From assembly GCF_030323265.1 (NCBI RefSeq), contig NZ_CP104992.1:2579501-2643500 (forward strand): a DNA stretch of 64,000 bases, read 5' to 3'. Each line of letters begins with the position of its first letter. Position 1 is the stretch's first letter. The position numbers and the translations under genes are program-made. This stretch comes from Terrirhizobium terrae (GTDB lineage: Bacteria > Pseudomonadota > Alphaproteobacteria > Rhizobiales > Rhizobiaceae). A model generated the notes under the pieces. That model saw nothing but the letters and a program-made list of their open reading frames with translations. It made no database searches and had not been told where the DNA came from. Shown piece by piece: positions 1 through 9,575 of this stretch.

Positions 1-2
1 AG

Positions 3-86
3 GAGGACCGGATCTTCCTGAAGAATATGTCTCTGCCGCATGGGGCACCCCGAATGGCGCCAATGGAGGAATTGATAAAGCCATGA
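3..86 (+). CDS. Possible C-terminal end of an upstream gene (partial)
   Basis: An open frame enters from the left edge and ends in a TGA that overlaps the ATG of the next gene in an ATGA arrangement, a common sign of translational coupling. The visible tail ends EELIKP and matches no family I recognise. The frame of the following gene is also open to the left edge, so this could be chance. The ATGA overlap is the only real support. Confidence 0.25.
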   Translation, partial: EDRIFLKNMSLPHGAPRMAPMEELIKP

Positions 87-430
87 TCGCCGTCATCTTT
101 GAAGTCGTGCCCTATATGGGCGAACGCCACCGCTATCTCGATCTCGCCGGAGACCTGCGCTCGGAACTGGAGAAGATCGACGGGTTCATCTCGATCGAGC
201 GCTTCGAGAGCCTCACCATGCGCGGCAAGCTTCTGTCGCTCTCCTTCTGGCGCGACGAGGAGGCGGTGAAGGCCTGGCGCAATGTGGAAGCCCATCGTGC
301 CGCCCAGCAGGCGGGCCGCAACGGCATCTTCGCCGACTACCGCCTGCGCATCGGCCATGTGCTGCGCGACTATGGCATGTTCGAGCGTGACGAAGCGCCG
401 AAGGACAGCCGCGAGGTGCATGCCGCGTGA
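83..430 (+). CDS. Antibiotic biosynthesis monooxygenase (ABM) domain protein
   Basis: A 115-residue protein of the dimeric alpha+beta barrel type. The N-terminal strand (MIAVIFEVVPY), the phrase GFISIERFES and the SFWRDEEAVKAWR block around residues 52-68 are characteristic of ABM-domain (YgiN/HmoA-like) proteins. Relatives include heme-degrading and quinone monooxygenases, but the substrate cannot be told from the sequence. A GGAGGA ribosome binding site lies about 12 bases before the ATG, which supports this start. The gene converges on the Na+/H+ antiporter, whose frame-corrected stop lies 7 bases away. Family assignment is good; biochemical role is unknown. Confidence 0.75.
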   Translation: MIAVIFEVVPYMGERHRYLDLAGDLRSELEKIDGFISIERFESLTMRGKLLSLSFWRDEEAVKAWRNVEAHRAAQQAGRNGIFADYRLRIGHVLRDYGMFERDEAPKDSREVHAA

Positions 431-436
431 GGCACG

Positions 437-2076
437 TCAGATCGTGAACCGCGTCTCGAGCAGATCGATCTCGCGCACCAGTTTGCGGGCGATATCGCCG
501 GAAGCTGGCGCCGGCGGCCGAGCCGGTAATATTCGTCGCGCTCGGCCCTCAGCGCGGCGAGCCTCAGGCGGCGCTCCGCCTCTTCCAGCTTGCGCACCGT
601 TTCGGCATCCTCTCCGGTCTTTCCGTGACCTTCGATCCGGTGGCGATAGAATTCCATCAGCCGGGTCCCGACATCCGAATAGCGGTCGGCATCGGTACGG
701 CCCTCGCTCATCTTGTTGGTCAACTCGTCGATCATGCGGATGGCGGCCTTGGCGGCGGCGATGCGCGCCTCGTCTTCCTGCTGGTGGTGATCGGGCTGCG
801 GCGGCAGCTGCAGGTCCTTCAGCACGATAGGTAAGCCAAGGCTCGCGACGATCAGCGACACGACGATCACACCGGCGGCAAGGAAGATCGCAAGGTCGCG
901 GGCCGGGAACGGCGTCGTGCCATCATTCATGAACAGCGGCAGTGTCAGAATACCGGCAAGTGTGATCGCCCCGCGCACGCCGGCAAGCGAGGCGGCGATC
1001 AGCAGCCGCACCGGCGGTTTTTGGATATCCCGACCGAGGCGGGCGGCACGAAACATGGTGAAGCGCAGCGACACCCACACCCAGCCGAAGCGCAGCAGCA
1101 CCAGTGCCGTATAGATGGTGAGCACGTAGACGAGCAGCCAGATCGGGTGCAGATGCCCGGTCTCGGTGACGATCCGCGCCGCGCCCGAGACGATCCGCGG
1201 CAATTGCTCTCCGAAGAGCACGAAGATCATGCCGTTCAGCGCAAACTGGATCGTATCCCACACGGCGCCTTGGCCGACGCGGGTCTTGGCCAGCGCCTTG
1301 CCGCGCAGTTCCATGTAGCTCATCGTGATGCCGGCCGCGACGGCGGCGAGAATGCCGGAGCAATGCAGGTGTTCTGCCGCCAGATAGGCGCCGAAGGGCA
1401 GGAGCAGGCTGAGCAGGATCTGCGATCCGGTATCTTCGCCGAGTTTTCGCGAGACATATTCCTTCGCCTTCATCGCGACCCAGACGATCGCAACACCGAT
1501 GGCAATGCCGCCGATCGCCAGCCACAGGAAGCCGCCGACGGCATCGATCAGCGAGAAGGTGCCGGTCAGCGCGGCGGCCACGGCAAAGCGCATGCAGACG
1601 AGGCCGGAGGCGTCGTTCAGCAGCGATTCCCCTTCGAGAATATGCATCAGCCGGTGCGGGATCGGCACGCGCGAGGCGATCGCCGAAACCGCGATCGGAT
1701 CCGTCGGCGAGACGATGGCCGCCAGCGCAAAGGCAACGGCGAGCGGCATGGCCGGGATCATCCAGTGGATGAACAGCCCGACGAAGAGAACGGTGAAGAC
1801 GACGAGCCCGAGCGCCAGTTCCAGGATCACGCCCTTGTCGCGAAACAGCCCTTCCTTGGGAATGCGCCACCCATCGAGAAACAACAGCGGCGGCAAAAAC
1901 AGCAGGAAGAAGATGTCCGGCTCAAGCTCCACCCCGCCGCCGGTGGTAACCGCGATCAGCGCTCCGAACGCGATCTGGATGAGGGGCAGGGGAATGGCGA
2001 CAGGCAGCATGCGCGAGATCGTGCCGCTCAGGATGACGGCCAGAAGCAGGGCAAGTGCTATCGTGATGCTGTCCAT
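437..2076 (-). CDS. CPA1-family Na+/H+ antiporter, frameshifted near its C-terminus
   Basis: A multi-spanning inner-membrane cation/proton antiporter of the NhaP/YjcE type. About 12 hydrophobic segments start at MDSITIALALL, and the conserved SPTDPIAVSAIASR and GESLLNDASGL motifs carry the likely ion-binding aspartates. A cytoplasmic helical tail follows residue 440. The start at 2076 is preceded by GAGAAAGG; an upstream in-frame extension to 2283 lacks membrane-protein character. Around 498-506 one base appears to be missing. In the uninterrupted frame the protein runs on to 370, into the neighbouring gene, with a nonsense tail. Restoring one base gives a tail DIARKLVREIDLLETRF and a stop at 437, for 546 residues. 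The corrected end fits the convergent neighbour neatly. Confidence 0.85.
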
Positions 2077-2328
2077 CGATCGGCGGCCTTTCTCATTCCC
2101 GATACCGACCCTGAATAGGAAAGGCAGGCGGATGAGGCAAGGGCAGTGCGAGCCTCGCCTGCCGCGTTTGTTTACGCCGGTTTGTACTTGGCATTTACCG
2201 TTGCGTACTTCCATGCCCGGGGTCGCCGGCGCTAATTTTCCGCCGACATCCGGTATGGCGGCCATCCCTGCCGTCTCAAGCAAGGCTTGGAGTAAGCCGC
2301 TGCCCCAACGACTTTGAGGAGAGAGGCG

Positions 2329-3350
2329 ATGATCGCGAAAAAGAGTACGTTCATCTTCGCCATGGTTCTATTGCCTGCGGTCGTGACGGCTGCGGACGCA
2401 ATCAAGGTGACGCCGGATAATTTCGCACGGGCCGAGACGGACATGTACTTCGCTTCGTGGGCGCGGGAGGCGGAATCGGGAAGTTATTCCACCACCGCGA
2501 GGTGTTCGACGTATCGAAGCAGACCGTCATTCGCGGCAATCGGGATACGCTTTATTCCAGCGCCGTCTTCGATCTCGATGCCGGGCCGGTAACGATCACC
2601 ATGCCGGACGCTGGAAAGCGCTTCATGTCGCTGATGGTGGTCAATCAGGATCACTATGTCACGGATCTCTTCCATGGCGCCGGCAGCCATTTGTTGACCC
2701 GTGATGGCGTCGGCACGCGCTATGTGATGGCGGCGGTGCGTACTCTGATTGATCCGGGCAAGGCCGGCGATGCCGAAGAGGTGCACAGGCTGCAGGATGC
2801 AATCAGGGTGGATCAGCCCGGCGGACTTGGTGCGCTCGATTTGCCGGCGTGGGACAAGGCAAGCCACGATGCCGTGCGTAATGCGCTGCTGGCGCTCGCT
2901 GCCACCATGGATGGCTTCGGCAAGGCCTTTGGCAAGAAGAGCGAGGTTGATCCCGTCCATCATCTGATCGGCACAGCGGCCGGATGGGGTGGCAATCCCG
3001 ATACGGAGGCCACCTATCTCGGGGTTGCGCCCGAAAAGAACGATGGCAATACCATCTACAGGTTGCACGTTCCGGCCGACGTGCCCGTTGACGGCTTCTG
3101 GTCGATCAGCCGCTACAATGCCAAGGGCTATTTCGTGCCGAACGAGCAGAACGCCTACTCGGTGAACAACATGACCGCGGCAAAGGGATCGGACGGCTCC
3201 GTCGACATCCAGTTCGGTGGCTGCGACGGCAAGGTGCCGAACTGCCTGCCGATCGAGGCAGGCTGGAACTATACGGTGAGGCTCTACCAGCCTCAGGCGA
3301 GCATCCTCGACGGCAGCTGGAAATTTCCTCAGCCTGAGCCGGTGAACTGA
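2329..3350 (+). CDS. DUF1254/DUF1214 domain protein, frameshifted near its N-terminus
   Basis: A secreted or periplasmic protein of about 340 residues. It has a signal peptide (MIAKKSTFIFAMVLLPAVVTAA), a DUF1254 region (roughly residues 30-140, with NRDTLYSS and DAGKRFMSL) and a DUF1214 region (roughly 230-330, with GFWSISRYNAKGYF). The function of this family is not established. The signal peptide and the rest lie in different frames. Adding one G near 2456 joins FAS to VGAGGGIGKLFHHRE, which restores the family pattern without a gap. The start is chosen for the GAGGAGAGAGG ribosome binding site just upstream. Read separately, the halves would look like a truncated secreted peptide and a leaderless protein. 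Confidence 0.8.
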
Positions 3351-3429
3351 GCCTACTCGCTGCAGGGTTGGTAATCTAACTCAGGTTCTGGAACTTTTTC
3401 CCGAAATGACGCTCTCGCTTCAGCTTTTG

Positions 3430-4624
<1,195 letters not shown>

Positions 4625-4707
4625 ACCACCAGTCCGAGGCTCAACTTGTGACGGATCGCTGAATTCCTCGTCCGGTTTTGTACCTCTAGTCCCGGACGAG
4701 GATAACT

Positions 4708-4746
4708 GGCGCCCGGGGAGGCTGACCCCGGGCGCCATTGTTTTTG
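4708..4746 (+). terminator. Rho-independent terminator after ccrM
   Basis: A perfect 11-base-pair GC stem (GGCGCCCGGGG with CCCCGGGCGCC) around a 7-base loop is followed by ATTGTTTTT. It lies 84 bases after the ccrM stop. Confidence 0.9.
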
Positions 4747-4785
4747 GTGCCTTTGTCAGCCTCTCACAAAGCAAGAAGGGAAAAG

Positions 4786-5025
4786 TCAGTAGATCGCGGA
4801 AATGGCCCAGCCGATGGCGCCGAGGCCGATCACAAACGCGACGATAACATACACGAAGGCGAGCGAACGACCGTTCTCTTCATCCTCGCTATCCCCGTCA
4901 TGTGCGAAGGCAGGCATGTCGGTTTGATTTATGGTCGCCCCCAAGGGCGCGGCGGTTCGCCGGGGCTCCTGCTCCAACTCCGCCAGGGCCGAAGCCTCTG
5001 TCTCTTTGTCGATTACCATCAGCAT
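4786..5025 (-). CDS. Small predicted membrane protein, function unknown
   Basis: A 79-residue protein with an acidic N-terminal half and one hydrophobic segment near the C-terminus (FVYVIVAFVIGLGAIGWAI), suggesting a single-pass membrane protein with its tail in the cytoplasm. I recognise no family. A second ATG two codons in (5019) is an equally good start. It converges on the ccrM terminator. Codon use looks like the neighbours, but there is no functional evidence. Confidence 0.5.
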   Translation of the reverse strand: MLMVIDKETEASALAELEQEPRRTAAPLGATINQTDMPAFAHDGDSEDEENGRSLAFVYVIVAFVIGLGAIGWAISAIY

Positions 5026-5045
5026 AGATTTATATACTGATTTGC

Positions 5046-5342
5046 TTAAAAGAAGCGAGTCCGCCTAAGGCGTACGCGACCGGCCAACAAGGCGCAGGAT
5101 GTGGTCATGTATAGTCCGCTGTCCGTCACGCTGATCCTGACCGGGCCGTCGGCCTCGAATGTTTCCCGGGTCGTGTCGATCACGGCCCTGTCGGTAACCT
5201 CGATGTCTACAGTGATGCCGCGACCGTTTCTCGTAACCTCGACGTCCTTGGTTAAACCTTCGTCAATGACGAACGAAAAGCGTTCCGAAAACGCGTCACC
5301 GCCGGCTTCGAAGACGTGTTTTGGCTTCTCTGGCTGAGGCAT
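5046..5342 (-). CDS. Hypothetical protein
   Basis: An open frame of 98 codons starting MPQPEKPKHVFEAGG and rich in acidic beta-strand-like segments (VTRNGRGITVDIEVTDRA). The last 25 residues turn basic and hydrophobic and could reflect a lost frame. An upstream start at 5462 is possible but adds unconvincing sequence. No ribosome binding site stands out and no family is recognised. Confidence 0.35.
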   Translation of the reverse strand: MPQPEKPKHVFEAGGDAFSERFSFVIDEGLTKDVEVTRNGRGITVDIEVTDRAVIDTTRETFEADGPVRISVTDSGLYMTTSCALLAGRVRLRRTRFF

Positions 5343-5510
5343 GAAAATCCGACGGTGTTTCAGGGAAGCAAGGCGGTCCGGGCATTCGCGGATTGTAGTG
5401 GCCTGATCTGTATGTACTTTCGCCGGGGGCGGGCCTATGGTGCGCCGATATATGCCGGCCACCTGAAGTTGATTATTGTGGCAGTAGGATAAGTTTTTAA
5501 ATTTGCTTTA

Positions 5511-5548
5511 AGTGAAACCGAGTGAACGATAGTCCAATTAAGTTCACT
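5511..5548. promoter_or_regulatory. Candidate operator of the HTH-S24 repressor
   Basis: AGTGAAAC and AGTGAAC are spaced exactly 10 bases apart (5511 and 5521), and an inverted copy GTTCACT follows at 5542-5548. The cluster lies 35-72 bases before the repressor start, in an AT-rich stretch. This fits an autoregulatory operator, but no binding data exist. Confidence 0.5.
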
Positions 5549-5582
5549 TGTAAACATTCTTCCACCTAAGAGATATGTCGCC

Positions 5583-6349
5583 ATGCGAATTCCCTTAAAG
5601 CGAGAAGTTGCGGGCAAGATCGAACTTGCCCTGGCACGTTTCGCCCGCAGCTGGGATGGGCTGGACCCCTTACGCCGCAGCACCGCGGTCAAGGCCGTCA
5701 TCCTATCCGAGATACTGGGTGGCAGGGCCAAGGCTGCCGATGTCGCCGGTGTCGCGGACAATACGCTCGACAATTATCGCCATGGAAAGAAGGACCCGAA
5801 GCTCAGGACGCTTGAACTGATGGCCGACAGGGCAGGCGTCTCCGCCTCCTATCTGGGGGAGAATGGTTTCTGGACGGCGAGGCCATCCGCATAGAACTGT
5901 CGCAGGCGGCGGGTCTGCGGGACTATGCTTCCGGTCTCATGCCACCGGGCCTGATGGACAACCCGTCTCAGCCCTATCTGCACGGTTATGACGAGGTGAG
6001 ACCGGCATCCGCGGCGGTGAGGACGCTTGAAGACTACTGGAAACGCCTCGGCCTGCAGCCCGATACCGTCACCACGCTGGTGGCGGAAGGCGACAGCATG
6101 GTGCCGACGATTGCCGATCAGGCACCGGTCTTCGTCGATACCGACGATCGTGGCCTTGCCGATGGCGGGATCTACGCCATCAAGGTGGAGGGCAATCTCG
6201 TCATCCGCCGCGTGCAGCGCCTTATCGGCGGCGGACTGCAGCTATTGGCCGATAACGGCACCGCCTATCCGCCGCAAAGCATCGATCCCGGGGCACTGTC
6301 GGACCTCGATGTTGTCGGCCGCGTCCGCAGCACAGCCGTCGCCTGCTGA
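5583..6349 (+). CDS. HTH / S24-peptidase-like repressor, frameshifted in the middle
   Basis: A CI/LexA-type regulator read in two frames. The N-terminal part (about 90 residues) contains an XRE-like helix-turn-helix (AADVAGVADNTLDNYRHGKK). The C-terminal part is an S24 domain with the nucleophile motif EGDSMVPTIADQ. Adding one G to the G5 run at 5855-5859 fuses YLGG to EWFLDGEAIRIELSQ and gives 255 residues. Where family members carry the catalytic lysine in a pattern like LVKRL, this protein reads LVIRRVQRL, so self-cleavage may be lost. No phage genes surround it, so it looks like an orphan chromosomal regulator. Repeats upstream suggest autoregulation. Confidence 0.75.
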
Positions 6350-6359
6350 GCGGGTAAGA

Positions 6360-6974
6360 TCAGATCGCCACGCCGTGGGCGATGAGATCCTTCCTCAGCG
6401 TCTCAGGATCTGTGAACTGCACCGCCTGCCAGCCGGCCGCCCGTGCACCTTCGACATTCACCATGGTATCGTCGATGAAGATCGAATTTTCCGGCGTCAG
6501 GCCGAAATCCTTCGCATGCCGTTCGTAGATGGCCACATCCGGCTTTATCAGCCCGATCTCACCCGAAACCGTCACGCCGCGTGTCTGGTTGAGAAACGGA
6601 TACATTTTGCGCGCCTCGACGAATGTGTCGGCTGCGAAATTGGTCAGCATGGTCACGTCATGGCCCTTGTCGATCAGGCCGAGCATGATCTCGACCGAGC
6701 CGTCATAGGCATGCGGCACCATTTCGGGCCAGTATTTACGGAAGGCGCGGATATGCTCTTCGCGATCCGGATACTGCGCAATCAATAGCGCCTCGGCATC
6801 TTCCCACTTGCGCCCGCGATCCTGTTCCAGGTTCCAGTCATGGGTGCATACATTCTGGAAGAACCACTTGCGTTCCTCGGCATCGGGAATGATGCGGCTG
6901 AAGGGCAGGTTCGGGTCGTAGTGGATGAGAACCTTGCCGATGTCGAAGACGATGTGGTCGATCTTGGCAGCCAT
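6360..6974 (-). CDS. HAD-family hydrolase
   Basis: A 204-residue haloacid-dehalogenase-superfamily hydrolase of the YihX type. Motif I is VFDIGKVLIHYDP near the N-terminus, motif II is MLTNFAAD, and the C-terminal motif IFIDDTMVNVEGARAAGW carries the metal-binding aspartates. Such enzymes usually dephosphorylate small sugar phosphates or nucleotides; the substrate is unknown here. It starts 14 bases after the mutY stop on the same strand and is probably cotranscribed with it. The start at MAAKIDHIVFD is chosen because the upstream extension overlaps mutY and is arginine-rich filler. Confidence 0.85.
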   Translation of the reverse strand: MAAKIDHIVFDIGKVLIHYDPNLPFSRIIPDAEERKWFFQNVCTHDWNLEQDRGRKWEDAEALLIAQYPDREEHIRAFRKYWPEMVPHAYDGSVEIMLGLIDKGHDVTMLTNFAADTFVEARKMYPFLNQTRGVTVSGEIGLIKPDVAIYERHAKDFGLTPENSIFIDDTMVNVEGARAAGWQAVQFTDPETLRKDLIAHGVAI

Positions 6975-6988
6975 GATAAATCCTGCGG

Positions 6989-8080
6989 TCAGTGTTTTAT
7001 AAATGCGGTCGGAATAGCCTGACTGATTACCTTTTTCATGACAGTCGGCAAAGCCTCGTCTCCGAGCGCCTCGACAGGCACCCACCAGCCTTCCGGTGCC
7101 GCGCTCGATGCGATGTGCGTCCGATAGACGGAAAGCCTGAGTTCGAAATGGGTGAAAATGTGGGTGATGGCGCCACAGGGCTGCCAGTCGGCGTCGAACG
7201 GTGCATGCTCGTCTCCGGTGCCGCCATCGATCCGCGCCGTCCAGGCCGTGGTCGGCACTTCGGTCATGCCACCGAGCAGACCGGTCTCGACGCGCCGCCG
7301 CAGCAGGATCTCGCCATCCTCAGTCACCGCGACGAAGGCCGCGCCGACACGTACCGGCTTGTCCTTCTTCGCCGCCTTCACCGGGAAACGCTCCGGGTCA
7401 TGCTCGGCAAGCGCCAGACAGTCGTCGCGGAAGGGACAGAGCGCGCAGGCCGGACGCTTGGGCGTGCAGATCGTGGCGCCGAGATCCATCATCGCCTGGG
7501 CGAAATCACCGGGCCGGTCCGTCGGCGTCAGCTCGCGAACCTTCGCCTTCATCTCGGGCTTGGAGCTGGGCAGGGGCGCATCGATGGCGAAGAGCCGCGA
7601 GATGACCCGCTCGACATTACCATCCATCACCGCCGACGGCCGGTTGAAGGCGATCGCGGCGACGGCCGCCGACGTGTAATCGCCGATGCCGGGCAGCGCC
7701 CTCAAGCCATCTTCGGTATCAGGAAAGATACCGTCATGATCGGCGGCGACGGCCTCGGCGCATTTCTTTAGGTTGCGGGCACGGGCGTAATAGCCGAGCC
7801 CCGCCCATGCAGCCATCACATCGTCGGAAGATGCGGCCGCGAGGTCTTTCACGCTCGGCCAACGGTCGAGAAACTTGGCGAAATACGGCTTCACTGCCCC
7901 GACCGTCGTCTGCTGCAGCATCACTTCCGACAGCCAGACATGATAGGGATCGGCCCGCTTGCCCGCGCACGCGGCAGACGGGTTAACCCGCCACGGCAGT
8001 TCGCGATGGTGGCGATCGTACCAGCCGAGCAGTTTTTCAGCGTGGGTCAGCGTGGGTATCGGGGATAAGGTATCGAGCAT
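6989..8080 (-). CDS. mutY: A/G-specific adenine DNA glycosylase MutY
   Basis: A 363-residue base-excision-repair enzyme that removes adenine mispaired with 8-oxoguanine. The N-terminal region has WYDRHHRELPWR and the catalytic-domain phrase EVMLQQTTV. The helix-hairpin-helix is LPGIGDYTSAAVAAIAFN. The [4Fe-4S] cluster cysteines follow the C-x6-C-x2-C-x5-C spacing in CTPKRPACALCPFRDDC. The C-terminal NUDIX-like domain from about residue 235 reads the 8-oxoG strand. The domain set is complete. It is likely the first gene of a two-gene unit with the HAD hydrolase and is divergent from the DUF721 gene. Confidence 0.95.
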   Translation of the reverse strand: MLDTLSPIPTLTHAEKLLGWYDRHHRELPWRVNPSAACAGKRADPYHVWLSEVMLQQTTVGAVKPYFAKFLDRWPSVKDLAAASSDDVMAAWAGLGYYARARNLKKCAEAVAADHDGIFPDTEDGLRALPGIGDYTSAAVAAIAFNRPSAVMDGNVERVISRLFAIDAPLPSSKPEMKAKVRELTPTDRPGDFAQAMMDLGATICTPKRPACALCPFRDDCLALAEHDPERFPVKAAKKDKPVRVGAAFVAVTEDGEILLRRRVETGLLGGMTEVPTTAWTARIDGGTGDEHAPFDADWQPCGAITHIFTHFELRLSVYRTHIASSAAPEGWWVPVEALGDEALPTVMKKVISQAIPTAFIKH

Positions 8081-8119
8081 CGTTTGCCGTATCGGAGAAG
8101 ATTGCCTTATACTTGGAAG

Positions 8120-8695
8120 ATGAATGCGCCGGCATCAAGGACGGCCAAGTCGCAAGAGACCGGTTATCCAGCGATGAATTACCCCGCCAAGAAAGCCAAA
8201 CCCTTCGTCCGCAAGGGCGCAAACCAGATCGCCGAGATCGCCAACGGCATCATCGATCCGGTGCTGGCAAAACGCGCCGGCATCTCGACGGCTTTGCTCG
8301 GCTCCTGGGACGAAATTGCCGGCGAGGAATTTGCCGATTGCACGCGACCGGAAAAGATAACCTGGGCCCGCAATGACGGTTACCGCGAGGACGGCTATAC
8401 GCCGGGTGTGCTGACGATCGCCTGCGAGGGCGCGCGCGCACTGTTCCTCACCCATGCGCAGGGCGAACTGATCGGCCGCATCAACTCGTTCTTCGGCTTT
8501 CCCGCCGTCCGCCAGATCCGCATCGTCCAGAAACCGGTTTCGCCGCAGGTGAAGCATTCCCGCACGCCGCGCCCGTTGAAGGGCGAACCGGCGCGCAAAC
8601 TGAACGAGATGATGGAGGGGATCGAAAGCGAGGCGCTGCGCAAGGCGGTCGAGCGACTGGGAACGGCAGTGCTGCAGCAGAAGCGGAAGGTATAG
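8120..8695 (+). CDS. DUF721 (DciA-like) protein
   Basis: A roughly 190-residue protein with a DUF721 core (IIDPVLAKRAGISTALLGSWDEIAGE, quoted in part: GSWDEIAGEEFADCTRPEKI). DUF721 includes DciA, a loader of the replicative helicase in many bacteria; whether this alphaproteobacterial member acts that way is inference. The C-terminal 70 residues are basic and helical. The start is uncertain: ATG 8120 has GGAAG directly before it, while ATG 8174 lies closer to the conserved domain. The gene is divergent from mutY and upstream of the DsbA-like gene and smc. Confidence 0.8.
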   Translation: MNAPASRTAKSQETGYPAMNYPAKKAKPFVRKGANQIAEIANGIIDPVLAKRAGISTALLGSWDEIAGEEFADCTRPEKITWARNDGYREDGYTPGVLTIACEGARALFLTHAQGELIGRINSFFGFPAVRQIRIVQKPVSPQVKHSRTPRPLKGEPARKLNEMMEGIESEALRKAVERLGTAVLQQKRKV

Positions 8696-8837
8696 GCTTT
8701 GAGATCCGATGCCCTCCAAAATCGCCGTTTCGTCACAATTCTTTGAAGTAAGTTACTTAACGGCAACTTGCCGCGGAAGGAACGCCGCGATACGGAGTTC
8801 CAATCTGACAGATTTCTCGATCCTGCAAGGATGTTCC

Positions 8838-9539
8838 ATGCTTCTGAACGACCTGACCATGACCCGGCGCGCACTTCTCGGTGGCGCAGCCGTCACCGCC
8901 CTCAGCCTCGCGCTCCCGCTCGGCATCTCCGACGCCTTCGCGCAGGAAATGCCGGACGCTCAGGGCGATGTCGACATGGAAGCCGCGCTGAAGCCCGGCA
9001 CCCTTCCGGACATGTTCCTCGGCAAGGAAGACGCGCCGATCACCGTCATCGAATACATGTCGATGACCTGCCCGCATTGCGCCCATTTCCACACCACGAC
9101 CTTCGAACCGATCAAGACGAAGTATGTCGACAGCGGCAAGGTTCGCTTCATCATTCGCGAATTCCCGTTCGATCCGGTCGCCACCGCCGCCTTCATGCTG
9201 GCGCGCTCCAATCCGCAGAACCCGACCGAGCCTTCGACGTCGGAACAGTATTTCGCCATGGTTTCGCTTCTGTTCAAACAGCAGCGCGCCTGGGCGGCTC
9301 CGGCCGACAAGGATGTCCGCAAGGCACTGCTCCAGACCGTCCGGATTGCAGGTTACTCACAGCAGACTTTCGAGGCCTGCTTGACGAACCAGAAGCTTCT
9401 CGATGAAATCAACGAGGTGGTGAAGCGTGGCGCCGATGAATTCGGCGTCAACTCCACCCCGACCTTCCTGATCAACGGGAAGAAGTATTCTGGGGACATG
9501 ACGGTTGAATCCATGTCGGCGCTTTTCGACAGCATCTGA
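8838..9539 (+). CDS. DsbA-family thiol oxidoreductase, Tat-type signal
   Basis: A 233-residue exported thioredoxin-fold protein. The N-terminus has a twin-arginine signal (TMTRRALLGGAAVTALSLAL) ending near AFAQE. The redox-active motif is CPHC in SMTCPHCAHF, and the conserved cis-proline segment is VNSTPTFLINGKKYSG near the C-terminus. It probably makes or reshuffles disulfides in periplasmic proteins, as BdbD/DsbA-like proteins do. The start is set by a GCAAGGA ribosome binding site. It ends 36 bases before smc. Confidence 0.88.
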   Translation: MLLNDLTMTRRALLGGAAVTALSLALPLGISDAFAQEMPDAQGDVDMEAALKPGTLPDMFLGKEDAPITVIEYMSMTCPHCAHFHTTTFEPIKTKYVDSGKVRFIIREFPFDPVATAAFMLARSNPQNPTEPSTSEQYFAMVSLLFKQQRAWAAPADKDVRKALLQTVRIAGYSQQTFEACLTNQKLLDEINEVVKRGADEFGVNSTPTFLINGKKYSGDMTVESMSALFDSI

Positions 9540-9575
9540 TAACGCGCTCTCATCTGAGAGCGTGAGGGGCGCGGC

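Noticed and set aside
5583-6349. The S24 repressor as the edge of a prophage
   Set aside because: No integrase, structural or lysis genes lie on either side; neighbours are ccrM, a HAD hydrolase and mutY.
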